Source: Catenulispora acidiphila DSM 44928 | Lineage (GTDB): Bacteria; Actinomycetota; Actinomycetes; Streptomycetales; Catenulisporaceae | Length of the DNA: 64,000 nt | NCBI RefSeq assembly: GCF_000024025.1 | Contig: NC_013131.1 | Location: 3,038,001 to 3,102,000, forward strand | Reading direction: 5' to 3' | Shown here: positions 49,563-58,360 of the stretch, piece by piece | Numbering within the stretch: the stretch's first letter is position 1 | Layout: every line of letters starts with the position of its first letter | Position numbers and translations under genes: made by a program | Notes under the pieces: model-generated | Told to the model about the DNA's origin: nothing | Database searches by the model: none | What the model saw: only the letters and a program-made list of their open reading frames with translations

Positions 49563-49922
49563 TCAGAAGTCGTCGTCGGGGACCGGCACGGGGTTGGTCC
49601 AGATGCTCGGCAGCGCTGAGACCGAGGCCGGGTATCCGGGCGGCGTGAGGTAGTTGTGCACTTCGTAGAAGGTCACCTCCGGCAGCTCGGTCACGCCGGT
49701 GCGGGCGATGACCGGGCCCAGGACGGTGCCCAGGAAGATCTCGAACTTCTCCCGGGACTCCCAGACCTCCACGACGTGGAGCTTGCCGTCCTCCTCCTCG
49801 CCGGCCCAGTGGAACAGGACCCCGGGGACGCCGGTGCCGAACGCGACCAAGCCGAGGTCGCTCAACTGCTGCTCGTATTGCTTGAGCGTCGCGATGGAGC
49901 GGATCTCCACTGCTGTGGTCAT
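49563..49922 (-). CDS. Dimeric alpha/beta-barrel protein, antibiotic monooxygenase-like
   Basis: 119 residues. The sequence (FGTGVPGVLFHWAGEEEDGK, LHVVEVWESREKFEIFLGTV, GPVIARTGVTELPEVTFYEV) follows the ABM/dimeric barrel pattern of small ligand-binding oxygenases and heme-degradation-like proteins. No catalytic residue can be assigned. The C-terminus ends in an acidic tail. Cofactor and substrate unknown. Confidence 0.75.
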   Translation of the reverse strand: MTTAVEIRSIATLKQYEQQLSDLGLVAFGTGVPGVLFHWAGEEEDGKLHVVEVWESREKFEIFLGTVLGPVIARTGVTELPEVTFYEVHNYLTPPGYPASVSALPSIWTNPVPVPDDDF

Positions 49923-50027
49923 AGCAATTCCCTGCTTTCGTTTAATGACGTCCGGTCGAACTCAACCGGTGGCTTGCAGATGGCATCGCCGAATTCTCCA
50001 GACAGATACGGAATGCCGATCGAGAGA

Positions 50028-50402
50028 TCATCGGGGGGTGAGCCGGAGCGTGGCCTGGCGGGCCTGCTCGGTCAGCACCATCCCCAGGTGGTCGTGGTGT
50101 CCGTACTTCGCGCGGTACGCGTCGTCGACCAAGGCTTGCTCGGCGGGCTCCGCGTCGTGGAACGCGACGTCCGTGCCGAACCCGGTGGCGGTGACCCGGC
50201 CCTGGTTGCGGGACTGGACACCGCGGAACCACGGGCTGATCCGGCCGTTGATCGCGCGGACGTAGGCGCGGCCGCCGGCGCTGACGGCCCACATCGGGAC
50301 CGGGACGCGCAGGCTGCCGTCAAGGCGCTCCGACTCCAGCGTCACCTCGTCCGCGGCATCAATGCGCGCGAGTTCTTCCTCGTTCCAGGCCGCCATAGGC
50401 AT
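50028..50402 (-). CDS. DUF2255 family protein
   Basis: 124 residues, behind GGGAGGG. Family features are MAAWNEEELARIDAADEVTL, VPMWAVSAGGRAYVRAINGR, SPWFRGVQSRNQGRV and a C-terminal helix with HHDHLG. The fold is probably a split beta-barrel like nitroreductase-type (FMN-binding) proteins, and function is unknown. It is divergent from the glycosyltransferase gene. Confidence 0.85.
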   Translation of the reverse strand: MPMAAWNEEELARIDAADEVTLESERLDGSLRVPVPMWAVSAGGRAYVRAINGRISPWFRGVQSRNQGRVTATGFGTDVAFHDAEPAEQALVDDAYRAKYGHHDHLGMVLTEQARQATLRLTPR

Positions 50403-50818
50403 GTATCCCTCCCGTAGCCCCGTGCACGCTTCGTTTGAAACGTGCTGTATTTAGCAGCCAACCCGCTCCGGTACCGAAAGTCACCGCGCCCGACCCAAAT
50501 GAGCACGTCTGAAGAAACCCGCTCCGGCAGGCCCGGAAACCGGATGGCTTTATGATCTACTGCCGCCCGGCATGGTGATATTGAAGAATTCGACGACCTT
50601 GTCAACCAACTGTCTTCCTCGGGCGAAAACACCTTCCTGGCGCGGTCGCGCGCCGCCGCGCAGCGCTGACGACCAGCCCCGCACCGCGACGTCGCCGCCG
50701 GTGCGCAGGCCCTGCCGGCCGGGAAAATGCGCACGATTGCAGAAGTAGCGCCCGCCCCGCGCTCGTTAGCTTGAGCACCAAGTTCAACCACTATGTGAGC
50801 TTCGGACTGGAGAGGCAG
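50403..50818. other. Divergent intergenic region, DUF2255 / glycosyltransferase
   Basis: 416 bases, less GC-rich than its surroundings. A short dyad, GCTG-TATTTAG-CAGC, lies near 50440. No open frame with a ribosome site is seen. It presumably holds both promoters. Confidence 0.5.
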
Positions 50819-52117
50819 ATGAAGGTTGGCATTGTGCTCTTCGGCAGTCGTGGGGACATCCAGCCCTATGCCGCGTTGGCCCACGGGCTGACCGCGGCGG
50901 GGCATGAGGTGGTCATCGCGGCCAACGCCGACGCGGCACCGATCGTCGACGCGGTCGGGGTCAGGTTCGTACCCGTCGCCGAGCTGGACATCAGGAAGTG
51001 GCTCAGTTCGCCCGTCGGCCAGGAAGCGCTCATGGCCGGGACCGCGCAGGCGCTGCTGGACAGCGCCAACGCGTGGATCGTCTCGGCTCTGCCGAGCCTC
51101 GTCGCGGCGACGAAGGAGGTCGCCGACGGCGCGGACGTCGTGATCTCCGGGTTCCCGATGGACGACTACGTGGCCGCCGTGTGCGCGGCGCAGGGGGTGC
51201 CGATGATCATCGGCTACCTGACCCCGTGGCTGCCCACCAAGGAGTTCCCGCCGGCCTACATGCGCGTCGGCCGGCCCGACCCGGAGCTGCTCTCCGGCGA
51301 GGACAACCTGCGCACCTACCAGGAGTTCGAGGAGATCTTCTGGCGCGGCAGGCGCGAGGCGGTCGCCGAACTGCGCGCGTCGCTCGGCCTGGCGCCGGTG
51401 GACCGTCCGCTGCTGCAGACCGCCCCCGACCTCGGCTACACGGTGCTCCACGCGTACAGCCCGGTCGTGGTCCCGACCCCGCAGGACTGGGGTCAGGGCA
51501 ACGTGTTCACCGGGTACTGGCGGCTCCCGGCGGCGGCGCGCGAGCGGCTCGGCGAGGCGGTGCCCCCCGCCGAGCTGGTGGAGTGGCTCGACGCCGGCAC
51601 CCCGCCGATCTACCTCGGGTTCGGCAGCATGCCCATCATGGACCCGGCGCCGGTGCTGCGGATGGCCGCCGCGGCCGCGGAGCGTGCCGGTGTACGCATC
51701 CTGATCGGCGCGGGGTGGACGGACATGACCGAGGCCGCCGCCGGGCTGCCCGACCACGTCGCGGTGGTGAACGAGGTCGACCACGACTGGCTCTTCCCGC
51801 GCTGCGCGGCAGTCGTGCACCACGGCGGGGCGGGCACCGTGGCCGCCGGGCTGACCGCGGGACGCCCCTCCTTCGTCTTCTCCATGTTCTTCGACCAGCC
51901 GTACTGGGGCGCCCAGATCGCCCGGCTGCACGCCGGCGGCGGGCGCATGCTCACCGAGATGGACCTGGACACGCTCACCGAGGCGATGGTGCTGCTCGGC
52001 GACGGCCACGTACGCGGCCACGCCGCCGAGATCGGCGACCGGCTCCGGCAGGAGGACGGCGTCGCGGCGGCGATCAAGGTGATCACCGACCCGGCTCGCG
52101 CCGTCATTCCCCGATAG
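50819..52117 (+). CDS. Family 1 (GT1) glycosyltransferase, macrolide/sterol type
   Basis: 432 residues from the ATG at 50819, seven bases after GGAGAGG. The N-terminal half (MKVGIVLFGSRGDIQPYAAL, LTAAGHEVVIAANADA) and C-terminal half (YLGFGSMPIMDPAPVLRM, PRCAAVVHHGGAGTVAAGLT) form the GT-B fold, with the nucleotide-sugar motif HHGGAGT. It resembles glycosyltransferases that decorate antibiotics, sterols or lipids. No biosynthetic cluster is adjacent, so the acceptor is unknown; detoxifying transfer is possible. Confidence 0.93.
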   Translation: MKVGIVLFGSRGDIQPYAALAHGLTAAGHEVVIAANADAAPIVDAVGVRFVPVAELDIRKWLSSPVGQEALMAGTAQALLDSANAWIVSALPSLVAATKEVADGADVVISGFPMDDYVAAVCAAQGVPMIIGYLTPWLPTKEFPPAYMRVGRPDPELLSGEDNLRTYQEFEEIFWRGRREAVAELRASLGLAPVDRPLLQTAPDLGYTVLHAYSPVVVPTPQDWGQGNVFTGYWRLPAAARERLGEAVPPAELVEWLDAGTPPIYLGFGSMPIMDPAPVLRMAAAAAERAGVRILIGAGWTDMTEAAAGLPDHVAVVNEVDHDWLFPRCAAVVHHGGAGTVAAGLTAGRPSFVFSMFFDQPYWGAQIARLHAGGGRMLTEMDLDTLTEAMVLLGDGHVRGHAAEIGDRLRQEDGVAAAIKVITDPARAVIPR

Positions 52118-52187
52118 TCCCGATCGGCGCTCCTCAGCTCGACCATCAGTGCACATCCATCACGGGGGCTTCTGACTGGAGACAGTG

Positions 52188-55100
52188 ATGAAAGTCGCCC
52201 GGGCGGTTCGGCCGAAAAGGCACCGCCGACCCAGATCGCGCCTGATGACGTGGCTGACCGCCGTCGCGATCGGTGTGTCCGGCCTGACAGGGCCCTTCCC
52301 CGCGCACGCGCACGCCGACGTGGTCACGGTGTCCAACGATCCGGGCCGCACCGGCTGGGACCGCAGCGAGCCGCACCTCTCACCGGGAGCCGTGAACGGC
52401 AGCGACTTCGGGCAGCTGTTCTCCACCGCGCTCACCGGCCAGATCTACGCGCAGCCGCTGGTGGTCGGCTCGACCGTGGTCGTGGCGACCGAGGAGAATC
52501 ACGTCTACGGCCTCGACAGCGAGACCGGCGCGATCAAGTGGTCGACCTACCTCGGCCCGTCCTGGCCGGCCTCGACGGTCGGCTGCGGTGACCTGACCCC
52601 CGACATCGGGGTCACCTCGACACCGGTCTACGACCCGGCCTCCGGCGACCTCTATGTGACGGCGAAGGTCGACGACGGCGCGAACGCGACTGTCCCGCAC
52701 TACTACCTCTTCGCCCTGAACGCCGGCACCGGTGCGGTGGTCCCGGGGTGGCCGATGAGCGTCCAGGGCGCGCCGTCGAACGACCCGACGAACACCTTCG
52801 ACGCCGAGGACCAGCTCCAGCGCACGGGACTGCTGTTGCAGAACGGCTCGGTGTACATGGCTTTCGGGAGCCTGTGCGACGTCCTGCCGTTCCGGGGCTA
52901 CGTGGCCGGGGTGAACACGGCCACCCGGGCGCTGCACATGTGGACCGCCGAGGCCGGTCCGAACGCCTCGGGCGCGGGGATCTGGCAGGCCGGCGGCGGG
53001 ATCGTCTCCGACGGCGGCGACGGCATGTTCATCGCCACCGGCAACGGCGTCACCCCGCCGGCCGGTCCCGGCACCTCGCCGCCGGCCACGCTCTCGGAGT
53101 CGGTGGCGCATCTCGGGGTGGCCGCCGACGGCACGATCTCGGCCACCGACTTCTTCGCCCCGACCGACGCCGGAACGCTCGACGCGAACGATCAGGACCT
53201 TGCCTCCGGCGGTCCGGTGGCGCTGCCCGACGCCGAGTTCGGGACCAGCGCCGATCCGCACCTGATGGTCGAGATCGGCAAGGCGGGCGAGCTCTACCTC
53301 CTCAACCGCGACGCCCTCGGCGGTCGCGGCCAGGGCAGCGGCGGCGGCGATCAGGTGCTCGGCGAGACAGCGCTGACCGGGGTGTGGGGCCACCCGGCGG
53401 TGTGGGGCGGGGACGGCGGCTACGTCTACCTCACCGAATCGCAGGGCTATCTCACAGCACTGGGTTACGGACAGACGAGCAGCGGCACCCCCGCGCTGCA
53501 CCTGGCCGGCACGAGCGCCGCGACGTTCGGCTACTCGTCCGGCTCGCCGGTGGTGACCTCCGACGGCACTTCCTCGGGGTCGGCTCTGGTGTGGGTCGTC
53601 CAGTCCTCGGGAGCCGACGGCGGCGGCGGGCAGCTCATGGTCTACAACGCCGTGCCGTCCCAGCGGGTGCTCACGCTGCTGCGCGCGTGGCCGCTGGGCA
53701 CCGTCTCCAAGTTCACCGTGCCGGCGACCAACGGCGGGCGCGTCTACGTCGGCACGCGCGACGGCAACCTGCTCGCCTTCGGCGCTCCGATCAACCAGGC
53801 CTTGGAAAGCGGGCCGGTGCACTTCGGTTCCACGGCCGTGGGTTCCACCGGCTCCGCGACGGCCACTTTGACCGCGACCAGGACCGTCACAGTCTCGGCG
53901 ATCACCGCCCCTGCCCCCTTCGGCGTCGCGCCGCCCGCGCTGCCGGTCACGCTGACCGCCGGCCAGACCCTGACCGTTCCCTCTACGTTCTCGCCCACCA
54001 CCTGGGGCGCGGTCACCGGGCAGATCCAGCTGACGACCGATCAGGGCACGATCTACGTCGGACTGGACGCCACCGGCACGCAACCAGGCCTGGCCGCCAC
54101 GCCACCGTCGCTGGATTACGGGGACAGGGCGGTCGGCAGCGGCGAGACGCTGGCACTGAGCGTGGAGAACACCGGCACCACCACCGAGACGTTCACCTCC
54201 CTGACCGCACCGGCCGTGCCGTTCACCGCGAACGGACTGCCCAAGGCCGGCGACACGCTCGCGCCGGGCGCCGCCGACACCTTCACCGTGGCCTACGCGC
54301 CGACCGCCGTCGGCGACGACCGCTCCTCGGTCGTGCTGACCAGCGATCAGGGTGCGGTCACGATCCCGCTGACCGGCGTCGCGCAGATCGCCGACGATCA
54401 GGTCACGATCAGCCCGACGACCCTGTCCCTGGGGAAGGTGGACGTCAGCCAGACCTCGGCTCCGCAATCGTTCACCGTCACCAACACCGGCAACCTGACG
54501 CTGACCGTCACCAAGGCGGCGCCGCCGACCGCACCGTTCACGGTGCTCAACCCGATCCCCGAGGGTCAACAACTCGCCCCGGGCGAGAGTTACACGGTCT
54601 CGATGTTGTTCACCCCGTATCAGCTGGCGAACTTCACCGGCACGTATGCGATCAGCACCGACACCGGCCAGGGCGAGATGGACGTGACCGTGACGGGCAC
54701 CGGTACGCCGACGCCCGCGATCCCCGTGCCTCCGCCGGGCGGCGACTGGACGGTCAACGGCTCGGCCCGCATGGCGGGGACGAACCTGGAGCTCACCACG
54801 CCGCACAACACGCACAGCGCAGGCTCTGCGGTCTACGGCACGCCGGTGCCCAGCGCGGGTCTGAAGGCCGACTTCACCGCGCGGCTGAACGGCGGCAGCG
54901 GGGGCGACGGGCTGACGTTCAGCCTGCTCGACGCGGCGAAGTCGAAGCCCACTTCACTGGGCACCGCCGACGGCGGTATGGGCTTCTCAGGCTTGAAGGG
55001 GGTCGCGGTCGTGCTGGGCACCCACCGGGAAAAGGGCGCGCCGTCGGACAACTTCGTCGGGATCGCGACCGGGAACCGCGACGGCTCGCTCACCTATCTC

Positions 55101-55898
55101 GCGACCTCGACCCATGTCCCCGCCTTGCGCAAAGGCACGCACGCCGTGACCGTGCAGGCGACCGGCGGCCGGCTCGCCGTGTCGGTGGACGGCAAGGTGG
55201 TGCTCTCACCCGCGGTCGCCCTGCCGGCCCAGGTGCTGCCCGCGTTCACCGCAGCCACAGGCGCGCTCACCGACGATCACATGGTCAGCGCGGCCGTGAT
55301 CTCATCGGGCGGCGCGAACCTCCCGGCGCCCGGCGGCGGCTGGTCCTACAACGGCACTAGCGCGCTGAGCGGTCCGGACACCCTCCTGACCCGCGCTGGC
55401 CACGACCAGCCCGGCACCGTGACCTCTCCGACCCCGCTCGGGATCCACGCCATGGAGCTCCAGTTCACGTCGGTCATCGACGGCGCAGCGGCGGGCCGCG
55501 GCTTGACGTTCAGCCTCTTCGACGCCGCATTGGTGACCCCCGGCGCGGTGGGGGAGCGCGGTGACGGACTGGGTGCGAGCGGCCTGCCGGGGGTGTATCT
55601 GATCCTGAACACCTACACCGGCGGCAAGGCGGCTTCGAGCGTCGCGATCGGAACCAACCCGGCATCGGGCACCGCACCGACGCTGCTCTACAGCACCGCG
55701 AATCTGCCGAGTCTGCTGGGGACCCACACAGTGTGGGTGATGTACTTCGGCGGCTTGCTCAGCATCGCCATCGACGGAACGCTCGTGCTGCAGGGCACTG
55801 TCGCACTGCCTGCCACCGCGCTGCCGTCGTTCACGGCGGGTACCGGGCAAGGCGGCGACGCGCACCTCGTGCGCGATGTGTCGCTCCAGTACTTCTAA
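52188..55898 (+). CDS. Large secreted protein: PQQ-like beta-propeller, three Ig-like domains, two lectin-like domains
   Basis: 1236 residues. A long Sec signal ends near AHAHADVVTV. Residues about 45-535 form a PQQ/WD-like beta-propeller with repeated blades (VVVATEENHVYGLDSETGAI, LYVTAKVDDG...YYLFALNAGTGAV). Three choice-of-anchor/HYDIN-type Ig domains follow at about 537-630, 632-733 and 735-838 (SLDYGDRAVGSGETLALSVE, TLSLGKVDVSQTSAPQSFTV). Two homologous L-type-lectin-like domains complete it at about 847-1040 and 1044-1236 (GLTFSLLDAAKSK, GLTFSLFDAALVT). The protein is extracellular and probably binds glycans. No catalytic residues can be assigned. Confidence 0.88.
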   Translation: MKVARAVRPKRHRRPRSRLMTWLTAVAIGVSGLTGPFPAHAHADVVTVSNDPGRTGWDRSEPHLSPGAVNGSDFGQLFSTALTGQIYAQPLVVGSTVVVATEENHVYGLDSETGAIKWSTYLGPSWPASTVGCGDLTPDIGVTSTPVYDPASGDLYVTAKVDDGANATVPHYYLFALNAGTGAVVPGWPMSVQGAPSNDPTNTFDAEDQLQRTGLLLQNGSVYMAFGSLCDVLPFRGYVAGVNTATRALHMWTAEAGPNASGAGIWQAGGGIVSDGGDGMFIATGNGVTPPAGPGTSPPATLSESVAHLGVAADGTISATDFFAPTDAGTLDANDQDLASGGPVALPDAEFGTSADPHLMVEIGKAGELYLLNRDALGGRGQGSGGGDQVLGETALTGVWGHPAVWGGDGGYVYLTESQGYLTALGYGQTSSGTPALHLAGTSAATFGYSSGSPVVTSDGTSSGSALVWVVQSSGADGGGGQLMVYNAVPSQRVLTLLRAWPLGTVSKFTVPATNGGRVYVGTRDGNLLAFGAPINQALESGPVHFGSTAVGSTGSATATLTATRTVTVSAITAPAPFGVAPPALPVTLTAGQTLTVPSTFSPTTWGAVTGQIQLTTDQGTIYVGLDATGTQPGLAATPPSLDYGDRAVGSGETLALSVENTGTTTETFTSLTAPAVPFTANGLPKAGDTLAPGAADTFTVAYAPTAVGDDRSSVVLTSDQGAVTIPLTGVAQIADDQVTISPTTLSLGKVDVSQTSAPQSFTVTNTGNLTLTVTKAAPPTAPFTVLNPIPEGQQLAPGESYTVSMLFTPYQLANFTGTYAISTDTGQGEMDVTVTGTGTPTPAIPVPPPGGDWTVNGSARMAGTNLELTTPHNTHSAGSAVYGTPVPSAGLKADFTARLNGGSGGDGLTFSLLDAAKSKPTSLGTADGGMGFSGLKGVAVVLGTHREKGAPSDNFVGIATGNRDGSLTYLATSTHVPALRKGTHAVTVQATGGRLAVSVDGKVVLSPAVALPAQVLPAFTAATGALTDDHMVSAAVISSGGANLPAPGGGWSYNGTSALSGPDTLLTRAGHDQPGTVTSPTPLGIHAMELQFTSVIDGAAAGRGLTFSLFDAALVTPGAVGERGDGLGASGLPGVYLILNTYTGGKAASSVAIGTNPASGTAPTLLYSTANLPSLLGTHTVWVMYFGGLLSIAIDGTLVLQGTVALPATALPSFTAGTGQGGDAHLVRDVSLQYF

Positions 55899-55918
55899 GC
55901 GTTCTGAGTAGATAACCG

Positions 55919-55951
55919 CGAAGCGACCCGAGCATAGCCCGGGTCGCTTCG
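55919..55951. terminator. Bidirectional terminator hairpin
   Basis: A perfect 12-base stem (CGAAGCGACCCG and complement) with a 9-base loop lies between the convergent propeller and MFS genes and can serve both. Confidence 0.8.
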
Positions 55952-55963
55952 GCGCTTCGCCGT

Positions 55964-57370
55964 CTACTCGGCAGCGGCGATCGCCTCGCTTCTGGACGGG
56001 CCGAGCAGCGCCGGGATCACCGCGGCGAGGGCCACCACACCGGCGACCACGATCGCGTATCTGCTCCCGTGCATGAACGCCGCCGGCGAGGCGTAGCTGC
56101 CGTTGGCCGTGAAGACGGCGGCGAGGATCGCCACCCCGAACAGCCCGCCGATCTCCCGCATCGTGTTGCTGGCGCCGGCTGCCACTCCCGAGTCGGCGGG
56201 CGGCACCGCGCCGATCGCGGCGTTGCCCAGCGTCGGGAAGACGAAGGAGATGCCGATGCCCGCCACGACGAACGGAGCCACGAGCGAGGTGTAGCCCACG
56301 CCGGCCTTGACCGTCAGCCCCAGCCAGAGGAACCCGGCTCCCATCATCAGCAGGCCGCCGACCATGAACGGGCGGTTGCCGGCCTTGTCGGCGCCGATGC
56401 CGCCCAAGGGGGCGAAGACCATCGGCATCATGGTGAACACCAGCATGCGGATCCCCGAGGCGAAGGGGGAGTAGCCCATGCCGACCTGGAGCATCTGCGC
56501 GATCCAGAACACCGCTCCGATCAGCGCGAAGGAGAACAGGACGGCCACCGCGCCCGCCGAGGAGAACGCGCGGTCGCGGAAGTACTCCAGCGGCATCATC
56601 GGCAACGGCGCCCGGCTCTGCCAGACCACGAACGCGGCGATCAGGACCGCGCCGACGATCAGTGCGCTGATCACCTCGCCGCTGCCCCATCCGACCGACG
56701 GCGCCCGGACCGGCGCCCAGACCAGAGCGAGCAGCCCGACCGCGATCAGCGGCAGGCCGACCAGGTCCAACCGCGGGCGCGGACCCCGGCTCTCCTTCAA
56801 CAGGACCGCGGAGGCCGCCGCAGCGACCACGCCGACCGGCACATTGATCCAGAAGATCCACTGCCAGTCGATGCCCTGGATGACTGCACCGCCCACCAGC
56901 GGAGCGACGGAGACGCCCAGACCGGTGACACCGCCCCAGATCCCGATCGCGGCGCCCCGTTTCTCCAGCGGGAACGCCTCGCTGATCAACGTGAGCGACA
57001 GCGGCAGCACGACGGCCGCGCCAGCGCCTTGCACCGCCCGCGCCGCGATCAGCACCCCCACGCTGCCCGCGGTCGCGCACGCGACGGACGAGCCGGTGAA
57101 CACCGCCAGGCCGACGACGTACATCCTTCGGCGTCCGAAACGGTCCCCGAGCGCGGCTCCGGTGAGCATCAGCGAGGCGAACGCGAGGTTGTAGGCGTTG
57201 ATCGTCCACTCGAGATCGGACAGGCTCGCACCCAGATGAGCCTTCAGCGACGGCAGCGCGGTCGCGACGACCACGACGTCCAGCGACGTGACGAAGGCGC
57301 CGATCGAGGCCAGGACCAGCGTCGCGGCGACACGGGGCCGGGGACCCGCGCTCGCGGCGGCCTCACTCAT
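55964..57370 (-). CDS. MFS drug:H+ antiporter, DHA2 (14-helix) family
   Basis: 468 residues from the ATG at 57370, behind GGGGAGG. Family motifs are visible: motif D1-like VTSLDVVVVATALPSL, motif A GDRFGRRRMYVVGLAVF, motif B VQGAGAAVVLPLSLTLI, and motif C GGVTGLGVSVAPLVGGA. About 14 membrane helices are predicted. It probably exports a toxic compound and is repressed by the divergent TetR protein. Confidence 0.93.
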   Translation of the reverse strand: MSEAAASAGPRPRVAATLVLASIGAFVTSLDVVVVATALPSLKAHLGASLSDLEWTINAYNLAFASLMLTGAALGDRFGRRRMYVVGLAVFTGSSVACATAGSVGVLIAARAVQGAGAAVVLPLSLTLISEAFPLEKRGAAIGIWGGVTGLGVSVAPLVGGAVIQGIDWQWIFWINVPVGVVAAAASAVLLKESRGPRPRLDLVGLPLIAVGLLALVWAPVRAPSVGWGSGEVISALIVGAVLIAAFVVWQSRAPLPMMPLEYFRDRAFSSAGAVAVLFSFALIGAVFWIAQMLQVGMGYSPFASGIRMLVFTMMPMVFAPLGGIGADKAGNRPFMVGGLLMMGAGFLWLGLTVKAGVGYTSLVAPFVVAGIGISFVFPTLGNAAIGAVPPADSGVAAGASNTMREIGGLFGVAILAAVFTANGSYASPAAFMHGSRYAIVVAGVVALAAVIPALLGPSRSEAIAAAE

Positions 57371-57453
57371 CGCGAGCGCCTCCCCCCTCGCCGGCACGGA
57401 TGCGCACGGAATTGCTCAGGCAGGCCTTCATTCGGACCCTCCGGTTCCGCCGG

Positions 57454-57477
57454 GTTAGATGACAGTGATAATCTAAC
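57454..57477. promoter_or_regulatory. TetR-type operator
   Basis: Perfect 7-base arms GTTAGAT and ATCTAAC flank a 10-base spacer, midway between the divergent MFS and TetR genes. Confidence 0.65.
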
Positions 57478-57548
57478 TTCGGGGCGTGAGACGGCCGCAT
57501 CTTTGTGGATGCTCGGTGTGATCCACGTGCCGGGAAGGAAGGACCCTC

Positions 57549-58142
57549 ATGGGCCGAGCCTCACGAGCCGACGCCGCGAAGCACCGCGAGCACGTGGTGG
57601 CCGCCGCCGCCCGTCTGCTGAGGGAACGGGGCAGCGCCGAGACCAGCGTCCAGGATGTGATGTCGGCCGCGGGGTTGACGCACGGAGGCTTCTACAAGCA
57701 GTTCGCCTCGAAGCAGGAGCTGACGGGTATCGCCGTCACGGAGGCGTTCGAGGGGATCAGCGGCCTGCTGGCGCGGATCGGCGAGGAATCCGCGGACCGG
57801 ACGCAAGCCCGGACGAGATACCTCGACGCATACCTCACGCCCGAGCACCGCGACTCGCTCGGCACCGGATGCGCCAACACCGCCCTCGCCGCCGACGCCG
57901 CCCGCGCATCGGCCGACAGCCCGCTGCGTCAGTCATACACCGCCGGGGTGAAGCAGACCCTTGACGGACTCGCCAGAATCGAACCCGCGGCGGACCAGGA
58001 CGATGGCGAAGCCCGCCGCCAGGCCATCGTCGACCTCGCGACCATGGTGGGCGCCCTCACGCTGGCGCGGGGGATCGCGGGGGACCCGCTGTCCGACGAG
58101 ATCCTCGCCGCGGTGCGCGCCGCCCTCGACACGCGACGGTAG
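57549..58142 (+). CDS. TetR family transcriptional repressor
   Basis: 197 residues. The helix-turn-helix occupies about 10-58 (AAKHREHVVAAAARLLRERG, SVQDVMSAAGLTHGGFYKQF). The C-terminal ligand domain is helical, with a CANTALAADAA segment typical of the AcrR/TetR_C family. It is divergent from the MFS exporter and shares the 57454-57477 operator, so it most likely represses export until a drug-like ligand binds. A strong hairpin follows downstream. Confidence 0.93.
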   Translation: MGRASRADAAKHREHVVAAAARLLRERGSAETSVQDVMSAAGLTHGGFYKQFASKQELTGIAVTEAFEGISGLLARIGEESADRTQARTRYLDAYLTPEHRDSLGTGCANTALAADAARASADSPLRQSYTAGVKQTLDGLARIEPAADQDDGEARRQAIVDLATMVGALTLARGIAGDPLSDEILAAVRAALDTRR

Positions 58143-58259
58143 CCGGTCCACGGCTGGTAGCCAGGACTCCTGGCTAGGACTCCTGGCTATCAATCTGCGC
58201 TGATGACGGTGCCGGACGACCTCGAACCGGCCCGCGGCTGCCCGGACGCCGGGCACTCA

Positions 58260-58300
58260 CGGCGTGTATGGGCCTTGCAAGCCAAGGCCCATACACGCCG
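58260..58300. terminator. Exact 18-base-stem hairpin between convergent genes
   Basis: Arms CGGCGTGTATGGGCCTTG and its exact complement, with a five-base loop, lie between the TetR and helicase genes. This is the longest perfect stem seen in the window and can terminate both transcripts. Confidence 0.8.
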
Positions 58301-58360
58301 CGTGGTACGGGTAGGGCTGTCGTCGGTGACCAGCGATCACCGTCGAGCCCTGATGTGCTG

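Noticed and set aside
52380-54815. 811-codon minus-strand frame opposite the propeller protein
   Set aside because: Antisense shadow of a GC-rich gene with no domain.
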